Positions 1 through 5,631 of a stretch of 5,665 nucleotides of DNA are shown here, piece after piece. The stretch comes from Methylophilales bacterium. Its GTDB lineage: Bacteria > Pseudomonadota > Gammaproteobacteria > Burkholderiales > Methylophilaceae. Each line of letters opens with the position of its first letter. Positions within the stretch are counted from its first letter, which is position 1. The DNA is taken from the NCBI GenBank assembly GCA_013205275.1, contig JABMNG010000167.1, positions 1 to 5,665 of the forward strand, in the 5' to 3' direction. A program made the translations under genes and the position numbers. The notes beneath the pieces were generated by a model. That model searched no databases, was not told the origin of the DNA, and saw only the letters and a program-made list of their open reading frames with translations.

Positions 1-1323
1 ATAGCGTGGGATGTTCAGGTTGAAAGAATTCTTTTCGTTACTGATTTCCGCTACTGGAACAGCTTTACTGAAGCCTGGAACCTCCTTTCTTTCCTTGAAG
101 ACATCCACAATCTTTCGGATGTCCCGCTCACGCAGTCGGTTTTTAGCACCATCCTTTGCATATCCACTTGCGGCATTCACAAAGAAGACCTCCTCACGAG
201 CGTTGGCCCCCTCTTTATCTATTACAATCACGCAGGCAGGAATACCTGTTCCATAGAACAAGTTGGCTGGCAATCCGATGATTGCCTTAATAAGCCCCCG
301 TTGAAGGAGGTTCTTGCGGATTTCCCCTTCCGCATTGCCTCGAAATAAGACCCCGTGAGGCAAAATCACGGCCGCCTTTCCGTTTGGTTTAAGCGAGGCA
401 ACAATGTGCAGTAAGAAGGCGTAATCGCCATTTTTGAGGGGGGGTATACCAAAACCATCAAACCTGCGAAAGATGTCCTCCTCCGGATGGAAACCGTAAG
501 TCCATTTGTCGTAGGAGAATGGGGGATTTGCAACAACGTAGTCAAAGGTTTTCAGCCCTCCACGCTCGTCCTTGAATTGGGGGTCAGACAAGGTGCTCTG
601 GCCCCTTGCTATTTCTGCAGTTGGGCTTTCGTGCAAAATCATATTCATCTTCGCCAGAGCAGCGGTGGACGAGTCCTTCTCCTGACCAAACAGGGAAACG
701 GACTTATGAATTACATCACTCACCTTCAAAAGCAAGGAGCCGCTGCCACAGGTGGGGTCATAAATGGACTGCCCTTCTTTCTCAGAATTCACCTCCAAGA
801 CCTCAGCAAGAACTCTACTCACCTCAGCAGGGGTATAAAATTGACCCTTGGATTTTCCGCTCTCAGTGGCAAAGTTCATCATTAGGTATTCGTAAGCATC
901 TCCGAGTAAGTCGTCACCGCTGGCCTTGTTTTTCGTGAAATCAAGAGCGGGATTTTGGAATATGGAAATCAGGTCGCTCAAGCGGTCTACCATTTCTTTA
1001 CCTCGTCCGAGCTTTTCTTCGTCTTGGAAACTGACCACGTCAATCACATTTTGCAGGTCGTTCGCACGAGCAAGAGCTCCGATTGCTTTATCCATCTGCT
1101 CGTGGATGTTGCTTTGTCCCTTTAAAGCGACCAAGTCGTCAAAACCACAGCCGTTCGGGACCTCAATCAACGAACGTGGGTCACTTTTTGCCTTGTCAGA
1201 GACATACCGCCAAAAGAGCATAACCAACACATAGTCCTTGTATTGGCCGGCATCCATGCCACCTCTTAGAGCATCACACGCACTCCATAATGAGCTGTAA
1301 AGCTCCGTCTTCTTTATTGCCAT
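1..1323 (-). CDS. hsdM: Type I restriction-modification DNA methyltransferase subunit HsdM (N-terminal 441 residues; 3' end cut by window edge)
   Basis: N6-adenine DNA methyltransferase subunit of a type I restriction-modification system. With the specificity subunit HsdS it methylates adenine in a bipartite target using S-adenosylmethionine, and with HsdR it forms the cutting complex. I translated the frame by hand from the window edge to the ATG at 1321-1323 and it is open throughout. The N-terminal helical domain begins MAIKKTELYSSLWSACDALR and carries GGMDAGQYKDYVL (residues 21-33), typical of HsdM_N. The catalytic domain shows GQFYTP (160-165), the SAM-binding motif DPTCGSGSLL (189-198), FGQEK (212-216) and the catalytic NPPF (266-269), followed by GDYAFLLHI and LPANLFYGTGIPA. 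HsdM proteins usually have about 500 or more residues, so the C-terminal part lies off the left edge, probably followed by hsdS and hsdR. The frame stays open upstream to about 1435 but has no ATG, GTG or TTG, so this ATG is the first usable start. G+C is higher than in the genes to the right. Confidence 0.97.
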   Translation of the reverse strand, partial: MAIKKTELYSSLWSACDALRGGMDAGQYKDYVLVMLFWRYVSDKAKSDPRSLIEVPNGCGFDDLVALKGQSNIHEQMDKAIGALARANDLQNVIDVVSFQDEEKLGRGKEMVDRLSDLISIFQNPALDFTKNKASGDDLLGDAYEYLMMNFATESGKSKGQFYTPAEVSRVLAEVLEVNSEKEGQSIYDPTCGSGSLLLKVSDVIHKSVSLFGQEKDSSTAALAKMNMILHESPTAEIARGQSTLSDPQFKDERGGLKTFDYVVANPPFSYDKWTYGFHPEEDIFRRFDGFGIPPLKNGDYAFLLHIVASLKPNGKAAVILPHGVLFRGNAEGEIRKNLLQRGLIKAIIGLPANLFYGTGIPACVIVIDKEGANAREEVFFVNAASGYAKDGAKNRLRERDIRKIVDVFKERKEVPGFSKAVPVAEISNEKNSFNLNIPRY

Positions 1324-1387
1324 AGCGTCATCTAACTTTCGGTTGAAAGGCGAATTACCTCCACAAATCCCTTGAAAACATTGAGGT

Positions 1388-1399
1388 TGGAAGGTACGA
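1388..1399 (+). repeat. 12-base direct repeat TGGAAGGTACGA, left copy
   Basis: The same 12 bases occur again at 5416-5427 in the same orientation. Together the copies bracket everything in the window to the right of hsdM that is intact. About one perfect 12-mer pair is expected by chance in a window of this size, so only the placement makes it worth recording. Confidence 0.3.
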
Positions 1400-1465
1400 A
1401 CTCTTTTTTGGGGTAGACACCCGTTTTTAAGTGTTTAACAACCGACTATTGTTCTGCCAAAGCAC

Positions 1466-1473
1466 TAAATTTG
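1466..1473 (+). promoter_or_regulatory. Candidate Bacteroidota -7 promoter element (TAAATTTG)
   Basis: TAAATTTG matches the Bacteroidota housekeeping -7 consensus TAnnTTTG exactly and ends 20 bases before the ATG at 1494, which would give a short leader. A -33 TTG at the preferred spacing is not present; the nearest TTG (1449-1451) is only 14 bases upstream. The octamer alone is weak evidence, so this is a tentative call supported mainly by its position. Confidence 0.35.
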
Positions 1474-1493
1474 AGAAACTAAATAAAAACACT

Positions 1494-1808
1494 ATGTCAG
1501 ATATTAGCTTAGCCATTTTCGTATTACTCGCAACTTTAACACTTGGGGCGTACACCATATACAAGGAATTTACAACGCCACTTGAGGTATTGGAAAGCAG
1601 TACAACCAAGCGCAACTATCTAAAAGCCGCAAGTATCTTTATTGGCTTAATGCCAATAATGGGGATATTTTCTTTTTTCCTCATTTACTCATTCTCTGAA
1701 TCTTACGCTTTTATATCTATTGTGAGTGGAGGTACTAGTCTTTTTCTTTTTTATGGGTTCGTGATTAACCTATATCAGGCGGGAGTTCAAAATCAAAATC
1801 CATCTTAA
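1494..1808 (+). CDS. Small multi-pass membrane protein, unknown function (104 residues)
   Basis: I do not recognise this family. The preferred start is the ATG at 1494 (MSDISLAIFV), preceded by the A-rich stretch AACTAAATAAAAACACT; an upstream GTG at 1431 is in frame but would add a polar 21-residue extension before the hydrophobic start. Visible features are a hydrophobic N-terminal helix (about residues 5-23), a polar linker with KEFTTPLEVLESSTTKR, and two more hydrophobic segments (about 46-66 and 71-92) ending in a short polar tail. This suggests three membrane spans. It is the only gene on the plus strand, divergent from hsdM and convergent with the next secreted-protein gene, with a -7 box candidate upstream and an intrinsic terminator 76 bases downstream, so it appears to be a self-contained transcription unit. 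The opposite-strand frame over the same bases looks like a shadow. A membrane partner or immunity protein is possible, but nothing shows this. Confidence 0.62.
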   Translation: MSDISLAIFVLLATLTLGAYTIYKEFTTPLEVLESSTTKRNYLKAASIFIGLMPIMGIFSFFLIYSFSESYAFISIVSGGTSLFLFYGFVINLYQAGVQNQNPS

Positions 1809-1815
1809 ACGTTTA

Positions 1816-1835
1816 TAGTCGTTTCTAACCGACTA
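1816..1835. repeat. Short inverted repeat TAGTCG / CGACTA just after the small gene
   Basis: TAGTCG (1816-1821) and CGACTA (1830-1835) are perfect 6-base complements around an 8-base spacer, starting 8 bases after the TAA of the small membrane-protein gene. It could be a 3' stabilising hairpin or an operator half-site pair. The right arm lies within AACCGACTA (1827-1835), which also occurs at 1440-1448 ahead of the same gene. The match is short and could be chance. Confidence 0.35.
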
Positions 1836-1883
1836 ATCCCAACTCCCTGAATTAAGTTCGCAGAGCATAGTTAATTAGAGGTT

Positions 1884-1922
1884 GGCCTCCTGAAGCTCTT
1901 TTGAGTGGATGGAGGCCTTTTT
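1884..1922 (+). terminator. Intrinsic (rho-independent) terminator of the small membrane-protein gene
   Basis: GGCCTCC (1884-1890) pairs perfectly with GGAGGCC (1911-1917), and five T residues (1918-1922) follow at once. Within the loop CTC (1896-1898) and GAG (1903-1905) can pair around TTTT, extending the hairpin. The T tract on the plus strand assigns it to the plus-strand gene ending at 1808. On the minus strand the hairpin is followed by AACCTCT rather than a T tract, so it is at best a partial stop for the convergent gene that ends at 1947. Confidence 0.8.
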
Positions 1923-1946
1923 AATGTCGATAATTTAATTGGCGAA

Positions 1947-2531
1947 CTACTTGACTTTTGAAACAACTGAATACAGCCGTTGAAGCTCTGCCTCGGGAAT
2001 CAAATATTTGGATTCTTCCAAAATAAGTCCAATTTGATTGCCATCATTAGACAGCTCTAAACCAAATGAGGTAGAAAGTCTAACGGCAAAATCTAAATTC
2101 CCTAAATTCTTAAATGTTTGGTATGCCACAAACAAATCATTAATTGCTTTTGACAATTCTTGACTTTGCTTAACATCCAAACTTAATGTACCTGAATTTC
2201 TTACCAGTTCGGTCTTCATTGAAAGACCGACTCCCCCTCTTCCGCCAAATGTTGCTGCAGCATAATTGACTCCAGTCGCCTCTGACTTAGTGGAATTGAA
2301 TTGAAGTAGGGCCATCTCATAACTCGATAACTTCGTCAAACTCCCAGAATCAACATCGCTTAACTTACTGACTTTTAAATGACTCACTTCAACATTGAAT
2401 GATTCGGAACCAAACATTTTTACGACTTTAATTTGCTCACTCCCCATTCGTTCAACCAGCTCCAAGCTTTGAGCAAAAGACAGAGTAGTTGCAAACAACA
2501 ATAACAGAATAGCAAGAAGCAAGGGTCTCAT
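1947..2531 (-). CDS. Secreted protein of unknown function (194 residues, signal peptide)
   Basis: I do not recognise this family. The start chosen is the ATG at 2529-2531, which begins a textbook signal peptide (MRPLLLAILLLLFATT, then LSFAQ) with likely cleavage between A20 and Q21; the upstream in-frame TTG at 2558 would put a charged segment ahead of it. AAAAAAATAAAA lies just before the ATG, as is usual in Bacteroidota. The mature part of about 174 residues has alternating polar and hydrophobic strands, a glycine-rich stretch GGRGGVG (96-102), and a C-terminal half that reads as strand pairs followed by amphipathic helices (SQELSKAINDLF at 123-134 and PEAELQRLYSVVSKV at 179-193). No cysteines or catalytic motifs are evident. 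It lies downstream of the DUF262-DUF1524 gene on the same strand, separated by 163 bases of structured DNA, so co-transcription is uncertain. The product is probably periplasmic or surface-exposed. Confidence 0.72.
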   Translation of the reverse strand: MRPLLLAILLLLFATTLSFAQSLELVERMGSEQIKVVKMFGSESFNVEVSHLKVSKLSDVDSGSLTKLSSYEMALLQFNSTKSEATGVNYAAATFGGRGGVGLSMKTELVRNSGTLSLDVKQSQELSKAINDLFVAYQTFKNLGNLDFAVRLSTSFGLELSNDGNQIGLILEESKYLIPEAELQRLYSVVSKVK

Positions 2532-2561
2532 TTTTATTTTTTTATAAATATATGACAATCA

Positions 2562-2610
2562 CTTCTGTCAGATTTTGGGTCTTGAGTAAGAATCCCAAGA
2601 CAGTCAGAAG
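2562..2610. repeat. Two-part imperfect inverted repeat (CTTCTG...GTCTTG / CAAGAC...CAGAAG)
   Basis: The inner arms GTCTTG (2579-2584) and CAAGAC (2596-2601) are perfect complements around an 11-base loop. The outer arms CTTCTG (2562-2567) and CAGAAG (2605-2610) are also perfect complements, joined through an asymmetric internal loop. It lies 31 bases upstream of the start of the secreted-protein gene on the minus strand, so it could form in that gene's leader RNA or act as a binding site for a dimeric regulator. Confidence 0.45.
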
Positions 2611-2643
2611 ACCCCCCCCAGGTTTCTATAAACATTGGGGGTC
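2610..2643. repeat. Strong G/C hairpin GACCCCC ... GGGGGTC with an inner GTTT/AAAC stem
   Basis: GACCCCC (2610-2616) pairs with GGGGGTC (2637-2643). After a small internal loop, GTTT (2622-2625) pairs with AAAC (2630-2633) around CTAT. The left arm is part of an eight-C run (2612-2619). It sits between the DUF262-DUF1524 gene and the secreted-protein gene, both read leftward. In that direction no T tract follows the hairpin, so it is not a standard intrinsic terminator. It may instead be a transcript-end stabiliser, an attenuator or a repeated intergenic element. Confidence 0.55.
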
Positions 2644-2653
2644 ACAAAGAGGA

Positions 2654-2679
2654 GTGATTATTTGACAACGTATAATCAC
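2654..2679. repeat. Perfect 8-base inverted repeat GTGATTAT / ATAATCAC after the nuclease gene
   Basis: GTGATTAT (2654-2661) and ATAATCAC (2672-2679) are perfect complements around the 10-base spacer TTGACAACGT. It starts 15 bases beyond the stop codon of the DUF262-DUF1524 gene in the direction of transcription. With no T tract following, it is better read as a 3' stem-loop or a regulator binding site than as a terminator. It is the first of three inverted repeats packed into this intergenic region. Confidence 0.5.
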
Positions 2680-2694
2680 ATTTTAATTCTAGAC

Positions 2695-4545
2695 TCATTT
2701 TAATGCCGTGTGGAAGTATTCTGTAGACCATATTTTTTTACAAATTCGTTCGACAAGCTTAATTCTTTCAGTAATATCAATTTTCTTGTAAGTGGGGTGC
2801 GCTTGAAATTCATAATTCTTAATTTCTTCGGATTTCATGAAATTTGGATTCCTTGAATAAAAAGATGGGTGCAATGTTTGGGCAAAAATATTTTCTCTCA
2901 AATACCAATCTATTTTCTCTTCATATCTACCGCTGCTGAATGATTGATTTGTGCCTTGAGGCAATAATATTAGGGCGCCTATAGAATTTCTCCATTTGTC
3001 AAAATCCTCAGATTGGTCAAACTCATCACGATGTTGCTCGAATTTATTTGCCCATATATGCTCAATTTCAAATTGCTTACCGTTCGGATGATGATAAGTG
3101 ACGTATGTACTGTCCTTACCTATTAGATTATCGAGGTGGCTTGTAATTCTGCTCAATAGGTGTTTTATGAACTTACCGTTCATCTGATGAAGTCCAAAGT
3201 CTGTTATCGCTGACCACTCGAGAGGTATTTGGTCAACCTCACTCGCAAGATTTGATGCCAAGGTTTCTAAGTCATTGTCCCTAATTGATTTTATGATGTT
3301 AAACATTGTGTATTTAATTGACGATGCCCCGAATTTTTTTAAATTTATAGACCTCTTAACTGTGAATGTTTCTATGAAAAGAGCGACAAAATCTATCTTT
3401 CGATGAATTTCATTTTCATCATCGGAGTATTTGATAGCTGCTAACAATAACGGATTTTGTAGGGACTCTGCTATACCCCAGTGCTTAATGTAGTTTAGGT
3501 GGGGTATATGATTCTGGTATATGCTCTCGGCGTTAATAATCTGAATAAACCATTTGCAATAAAACGGAAATTGTTCTTTAAAGAAAGTATAAAAATCATC
3601 AGAGGTTTTTAAATTCAATAGGCCCTTATGATTGTCTTTGAACCAGTTATGGAATTGAGAGCCAATAAGCTCGAAGTCCTTATCTTCTGAATCAGCTTTT
3701 CCCGGTCGAAAGGTATTTGCATATTTTGACCGGAACCAAGCTTGAAAAAACATCTGGTCCGCATTTTCATCCAAATTGTGGAGCTTTTGAATTTCGGCCT
3801 TCCAAATTCTGTTAATTTCGTCGCGCTGTTTTATGTCGGTTATTCTAGAAAGCACGAAGCCTTTCAGCATTTCTGTGGGAGTAAGATTTAAGCCACGGTC
3901 GTTCATGGTTTCAAAAATTAGATAGGCGTTATCGTCTGAATAGGCAGTTATCTCGACAATAACAACGTTCTCTTTAAACCAGTCGATGAAAAACGGTAAT
4001 GCTAATCCAGTCAGTTCATCGGGAAAGCACTCATCGATATCAGCATATCTCGCCATCATATTTTTGACGGTTTCGTCGTCGTCTTCTTTAATGGTATACG
4101 AACCGGCATCAAATAGAGCCTTTATGCAGGGCTCTCTCATTTCGTCGGACATGTTAAATGATTTCTCATCGTATTTCTCAGAGAAAATCAAATCACCAAT
4201 TGAAACCTTATTAGCATTCGAGCTCTGTAAATGATTCAGATAAATTAAGAATAATGTGATAGAGGTAATGCGTTGTTGTCCATCGATTATTGACTTTTTG
4301 CCGGTATCAGGACTTATGCTGAATACAACCGGACCCAAGTAATAGTTCTGGTAATTAGCGACTTCCGGACGTTTGTGCTCTGAACTGTAGGATTTTAAAA
4401 ATGTCGTTGTCAAATCATCTACGAGTAGTCTAATATGCTTTTCTTGCCAGCGATATTCTCGTTGAAAATAATCAATTGTAAACTTCTGCTCCTTTAACAG
4501 TTTGTTGATACTAGTATTTGTGGCTTCTATTTTATTTTTTAGCAT
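2695..4545 (-). CDS. DUF262-DUF1524 protein, GmrSD-family modification-dependent (type IV) restriction endonuclease (616 residues)
   Basis: In the GmrSD family the DUF262 (GmrS) half is linked to nucleotide-stimulated activity and the DUF1524 (GmrD) half carries an HNH-type nuclease; known members cut phage DNA bearing modified, for example glucosylated, cytosines. Here both halves are in one chain. The DUF262 part shows FQREYRWQ (27-34), the family signature DGQQR (88-92) followed by ITSITLFLIYL, and FETMNDRGLNLTPTEMLKG (211-229). A long, mostly helical middle (about 240-480) links to the DUF1524 part, which shows FEIEHIWAN (492-500, with H496 the likely general base), RNSIGALILLPQGTNQS (519-535, N520 and N533) and a lysine at 544. 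The key residues of both halves appear present, so it is probably active. The ATG at 4543-4545 follows TATCAGAAAA with no Shine-Dalgarno sequence. Length fits fused family members. It lies in the same window as hsdM, consistent with a defence island. The modification it recognises cannot be read from the sequence. Confidence 0.93.
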   Translation of the reverse strand: MLKNKIEATNTSINKLLKEQKFTIDYFQREYRWQEKHIRLLVDDLTTTFLKSYSSEHKRPEVANYQNYYLGPVVFSISPDTGKKSIIDGQQRITSITLFLIYLNHLQSSNANKVSIGDLIFSEKYDEKSFNMSDEMREPCIKALFDAGSYTIKEDDDETVKNMMARYADIDECFPDELTGLALPFFIDWFKENVVIVEITAYSDDNAYLIFETMNDRGLNLTPTEMLKGFVLSRITDIKQRDEINRIWKAEIQKLHNLDENADQMFFQAWFRSKYANTFRPGKADSEDKDFELIGSQFHNWFKDNHKGLLNLKTSDDFYTFFKEQFPFYCKWFIQIINAESIYQNHIPHLNYIKHWGIAESLQNPLLLAAIKYSDDENEIHRKIDFVALFIETFTVKRSINLKKFGASSIKYTMFNIIKSIRDNDLETLASNLASEVDQIPLEWSAITDFGLHQMNGKFIKHLLSRITSHLDNLIGKDSTYVTYHHPNGKQFEIEHIWANKFEQHRDEFDQSEDFDKWRNSIGALILLPQGTNQSFSSGRYEEKIDWYLRENIFAQTLHPSFYSRNPNFMKSEEIKNYEFQAHPTYKKIDITERIKLVERICKKIWSTEYFHTALK

Positions 4546-4740
4546 TTTTCTGATATTGAAAATTATAATTTCACACTACACATTCATATTAATTCGGCGA
4601 AGTTTTTATCTTTTTGGCCCGCAGCGGTATTCGCAAAAACGAAAATTTAAAACTTATGCTTAACAAACAAGGCTGCGATTTAAATAAATTATTGGACTTC
4701 ACTTCTTTTTCTACTTGTGAACCTAAGCCCCAGATGTTAA
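4546..4740. promoter_or_regulatory. AT-rich intergenic region upstream of the DUF262-DUF1524 gene
   Basis: These 195 bases separate the second secreted-protein gene from the nuclease gene on the same strand, enough for the nuclease to have its own promoter. On the minus strand TAATTTTC (about 4563-4570) and TAAATTTT (about 4646-4653) each come one base short of the TAnnTTTG -7 consensus, but neither has a clear -33 partner. A weak TTCAC/GTGAA pair lies shortly after the stop of the upstream gene, without a T tract. No gene or strong terminator is visible. Confidence 0.4.
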
Positions 4741-5319
4741 TCAGTCCAATATCAGTGCTCCAGCTCCAATAAGTTTCAAAACTTGCCCAACACGACCTAA
4801 TATAAGAGCAGTCCTGACTGTCGAAGTTGTTGGATTACTCTCCACTACAAATTGACTAATAATTGGCAGGCTCTCTCCGACTAAAAAAAATCCCCCAGCT
4901 ATTTTCATCTTTAATTTTAGTTCTTGTATAGCGGCGTCATTATTATCTTCTCCGGTTTCCAAATTCGATTTTATATCTTCTTGATATAAAACCTCACCAG
5001 AAAACAATGCGGCAGATTCAAATTCTTTTTTTTGAATATCTAATGGTAATTCGTCCCACTTATTGACTATTTTTATTTTTAGGCCTGGAAAATATCGCCA
5101 TACTGCTCTGCGCACTGCCTTATACCTGGAATCCTTCTCATTAAAGATGGACGCTCCTTCCACCGATAAGTTATAAACGTAGAAACATTTCCAATCAGTT
5201 TGAAATTGGCATATGGTAATACTATCAACTTGAACTGAATTATCAGACATCAAGCGCACGTGCTGACCAAAACATGTTATTGTAACTAGAAAGAGGATTG
5301 TAAAGAATTGAAGTTTCAT
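4741..5319 (-). CDS. Exported or envelope protein of unknown function with hydrophobic C-terminal hairpin (192 residues)
   Basis: I do not recognise this family. The ATG at 5317-5319 is preferred because it begins a signal peptide (MKLQFFTILFLVTITCFGQ) and follows an A-rich leader (ACACAAACGAAA); an in-frame TTG at 5391 would place 24 charged residues before it. Cleavage is likely near FGQ (17-19). C16 could suggest a lipoprotein, but TITC is a poor lipobox. The mature part begins with a strand-rich domain (about 20-60, with C37 and C45), then a basic, aromatic stretch KAVRRAVWRYFPGLKIKIVNKW (67-88), an acidic linker, and two glycine-containing hydrophobic segments (about 139-158 and 170-191) reaching the C-terminus. 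These could be a membrane-embedded hairpin. It lies upstream of the nuclease gene on the same strand, 195 bases away. A toxin-like or membrane-anchoring role is conceivable, but the sequence does not establish one. Confidence 0.7.
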   Translation of the reverse strand: MKLQFFTILFLVTITCFGQHVRLMSDNSVQVDSITICQFQTDWKCFYVYNLSVEGASIFNEKDSRYKAVRRAVWRYFPGLKIKIVNKWDELPLDIQKKEFESAALFSGEVLYQEDIKSNLETGEDNNDAAIQELKLKMKIAGGFFLVGESLPIISQFVVESNPTTSTVRTALILGRVGQVLKLIGAGALILD

Positions 5320-5409
5320 TTTCGTTTGTGTATACTGTGAATGAAGTATTCGTTGGACTTTTACGCGATAAGTTATTTCCAGCGGTGTCAACCGAGCAAC
5401 GTGGATAAA

Positions 5410-5601
5410 TCACTCTGGAAGGTACGATTTTAGTGCTTTTACTTTTTGAATCAAATTAGGACTACAACCGAGAATCTTTTGAATTTCGCAATACTTGAGC
5501 CCATCTCAAGGAGTTAGGAAAATTCTCTTGGTTTTGGATTTGGTTAGGAACGATTGACGCCTTTCTAAAACTCTGATTTGAAGACCATTATAAAGCCCCT
5601 T
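5410..5601 (-). pseudogene. Probable helix-turn-helix gene remnant with an in-frame TGA
   Basis: One minus-strand frame between stops at 5602-5604 and 5410-5412 contains only one other stop, a TGA at 5506-5508. After it the translation reads DGLK and then YCEIQKILGCSPNLIQKV, ending ALKSYLPE. The spacing of hydrophobic residues, the ILGCS turn and the following IQKV helix fit a classical helix-turn-helix as in transposase first ORFs or small regulators. Before the TGA the frame reads ERRQSFLTKSKTKRIFLTP, a basic segment that would naturally lead into such a domain. No good ATG starts this frame; the ATG near 5588 is in another frame and stops after seven codons. I read it as a decayed mobile-element or regulator gene. 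The alternative is a chance open stretch of 31 codons on each side of the TGA. Confidence 0.4.
5416..5427 (+). repeat. 12-base direct repeat TGGAAGGTACGA, right copy
   Basis: This is the partner of the copy at 1388-1399. Here it falls within the last codons of the probable helix-turn-helix remnant, where the minus strand reads SYLPE then stop. Confidence 0.3.
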
Positions 5602-5631
5602 TCACACAAACGCTAGGCTCGGTAGAATTGT

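Larger units (their letters stand above)
1324..1493. promoter_or_regulatory. Divergent intergenic region between hsdM and the small membrane-protein gene
   Basis: This 170-base spacer must contain the start signals of hsdM (leftward) and of the small plus-strand gene (rightward). For the rightward gene there is a -7 box candidate, listed separately. For hsdM I find no TAnnTTTG on the minus strand. A GGAGGTAA string on the minus strand near 1351-1358 resembles a Shine-Dalgarno sequence, but it lies about 27 bases from the hsdM ATG, too far to serve it. The G+C drop that separates hsdM from the rest of the window falls in or near this spacer. Confidence 0.5.

Noticed and set aside
11..1234. Several plus-strand open frames of about 80-130 codons across the left quarter
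   Set aside because: They lie opposite the hsdM frame, whose family motifs are continuous and unmistakable; their translations are serine-rich low-complexity shadows with no recognisable domain.
1411..1428. GGGT AGAC ACCC hairpin followed by GTTTTT, resembling a plus-strand terminator
   Set aside because: The stem has only four pairs and no plus-strand gene lies upstream of it to terminate.
1331..1453. Minus-strand open stretch of about 40 codons ending just before the hsdM ATG
   Set aside because: It has no suitable start codon or domain, and a stretch this short is within chance expectation.
1427..1615. Minus-strand frame of 62 codons
   Set aside because: It overlaps the small membrane-protein gene on the opposite strand, which has better start, promoter and terminator context; its hydrophobicity comes from the complementary strand.
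1433..1835. Possible integron gene cassette around the small gene (GTTTAAC at 1433-1439 fits RYYYAAC)
   Set aside because: No matching GTTRRRY partner or attC-like folded pair is found downstream of the gene, and no second cassette is present.
2663..2676. TTGACA followed by TATAAT, resembling a sigma-70 promoter
   Set aside because: The two hexamers are only three bases apart instead of about 17, and they fall inside the GTGATTAT/ATAATCAC inverted repeat.
3986..4234. Plus-strand frame of 82 codons
   Set aside because: It is fully antisense to the DUF262-DUF1524 gene, with no promoter or start context and a serine-rich composition from the complementary strand.
4592..4640. GCGAAGTTTTT and TTCGCAAAAAC as a possible inverted repeat upstream of the nuclease gene
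   Set aside because: The two sub-arms are not in nested order, so they cannot form one continuous stem.
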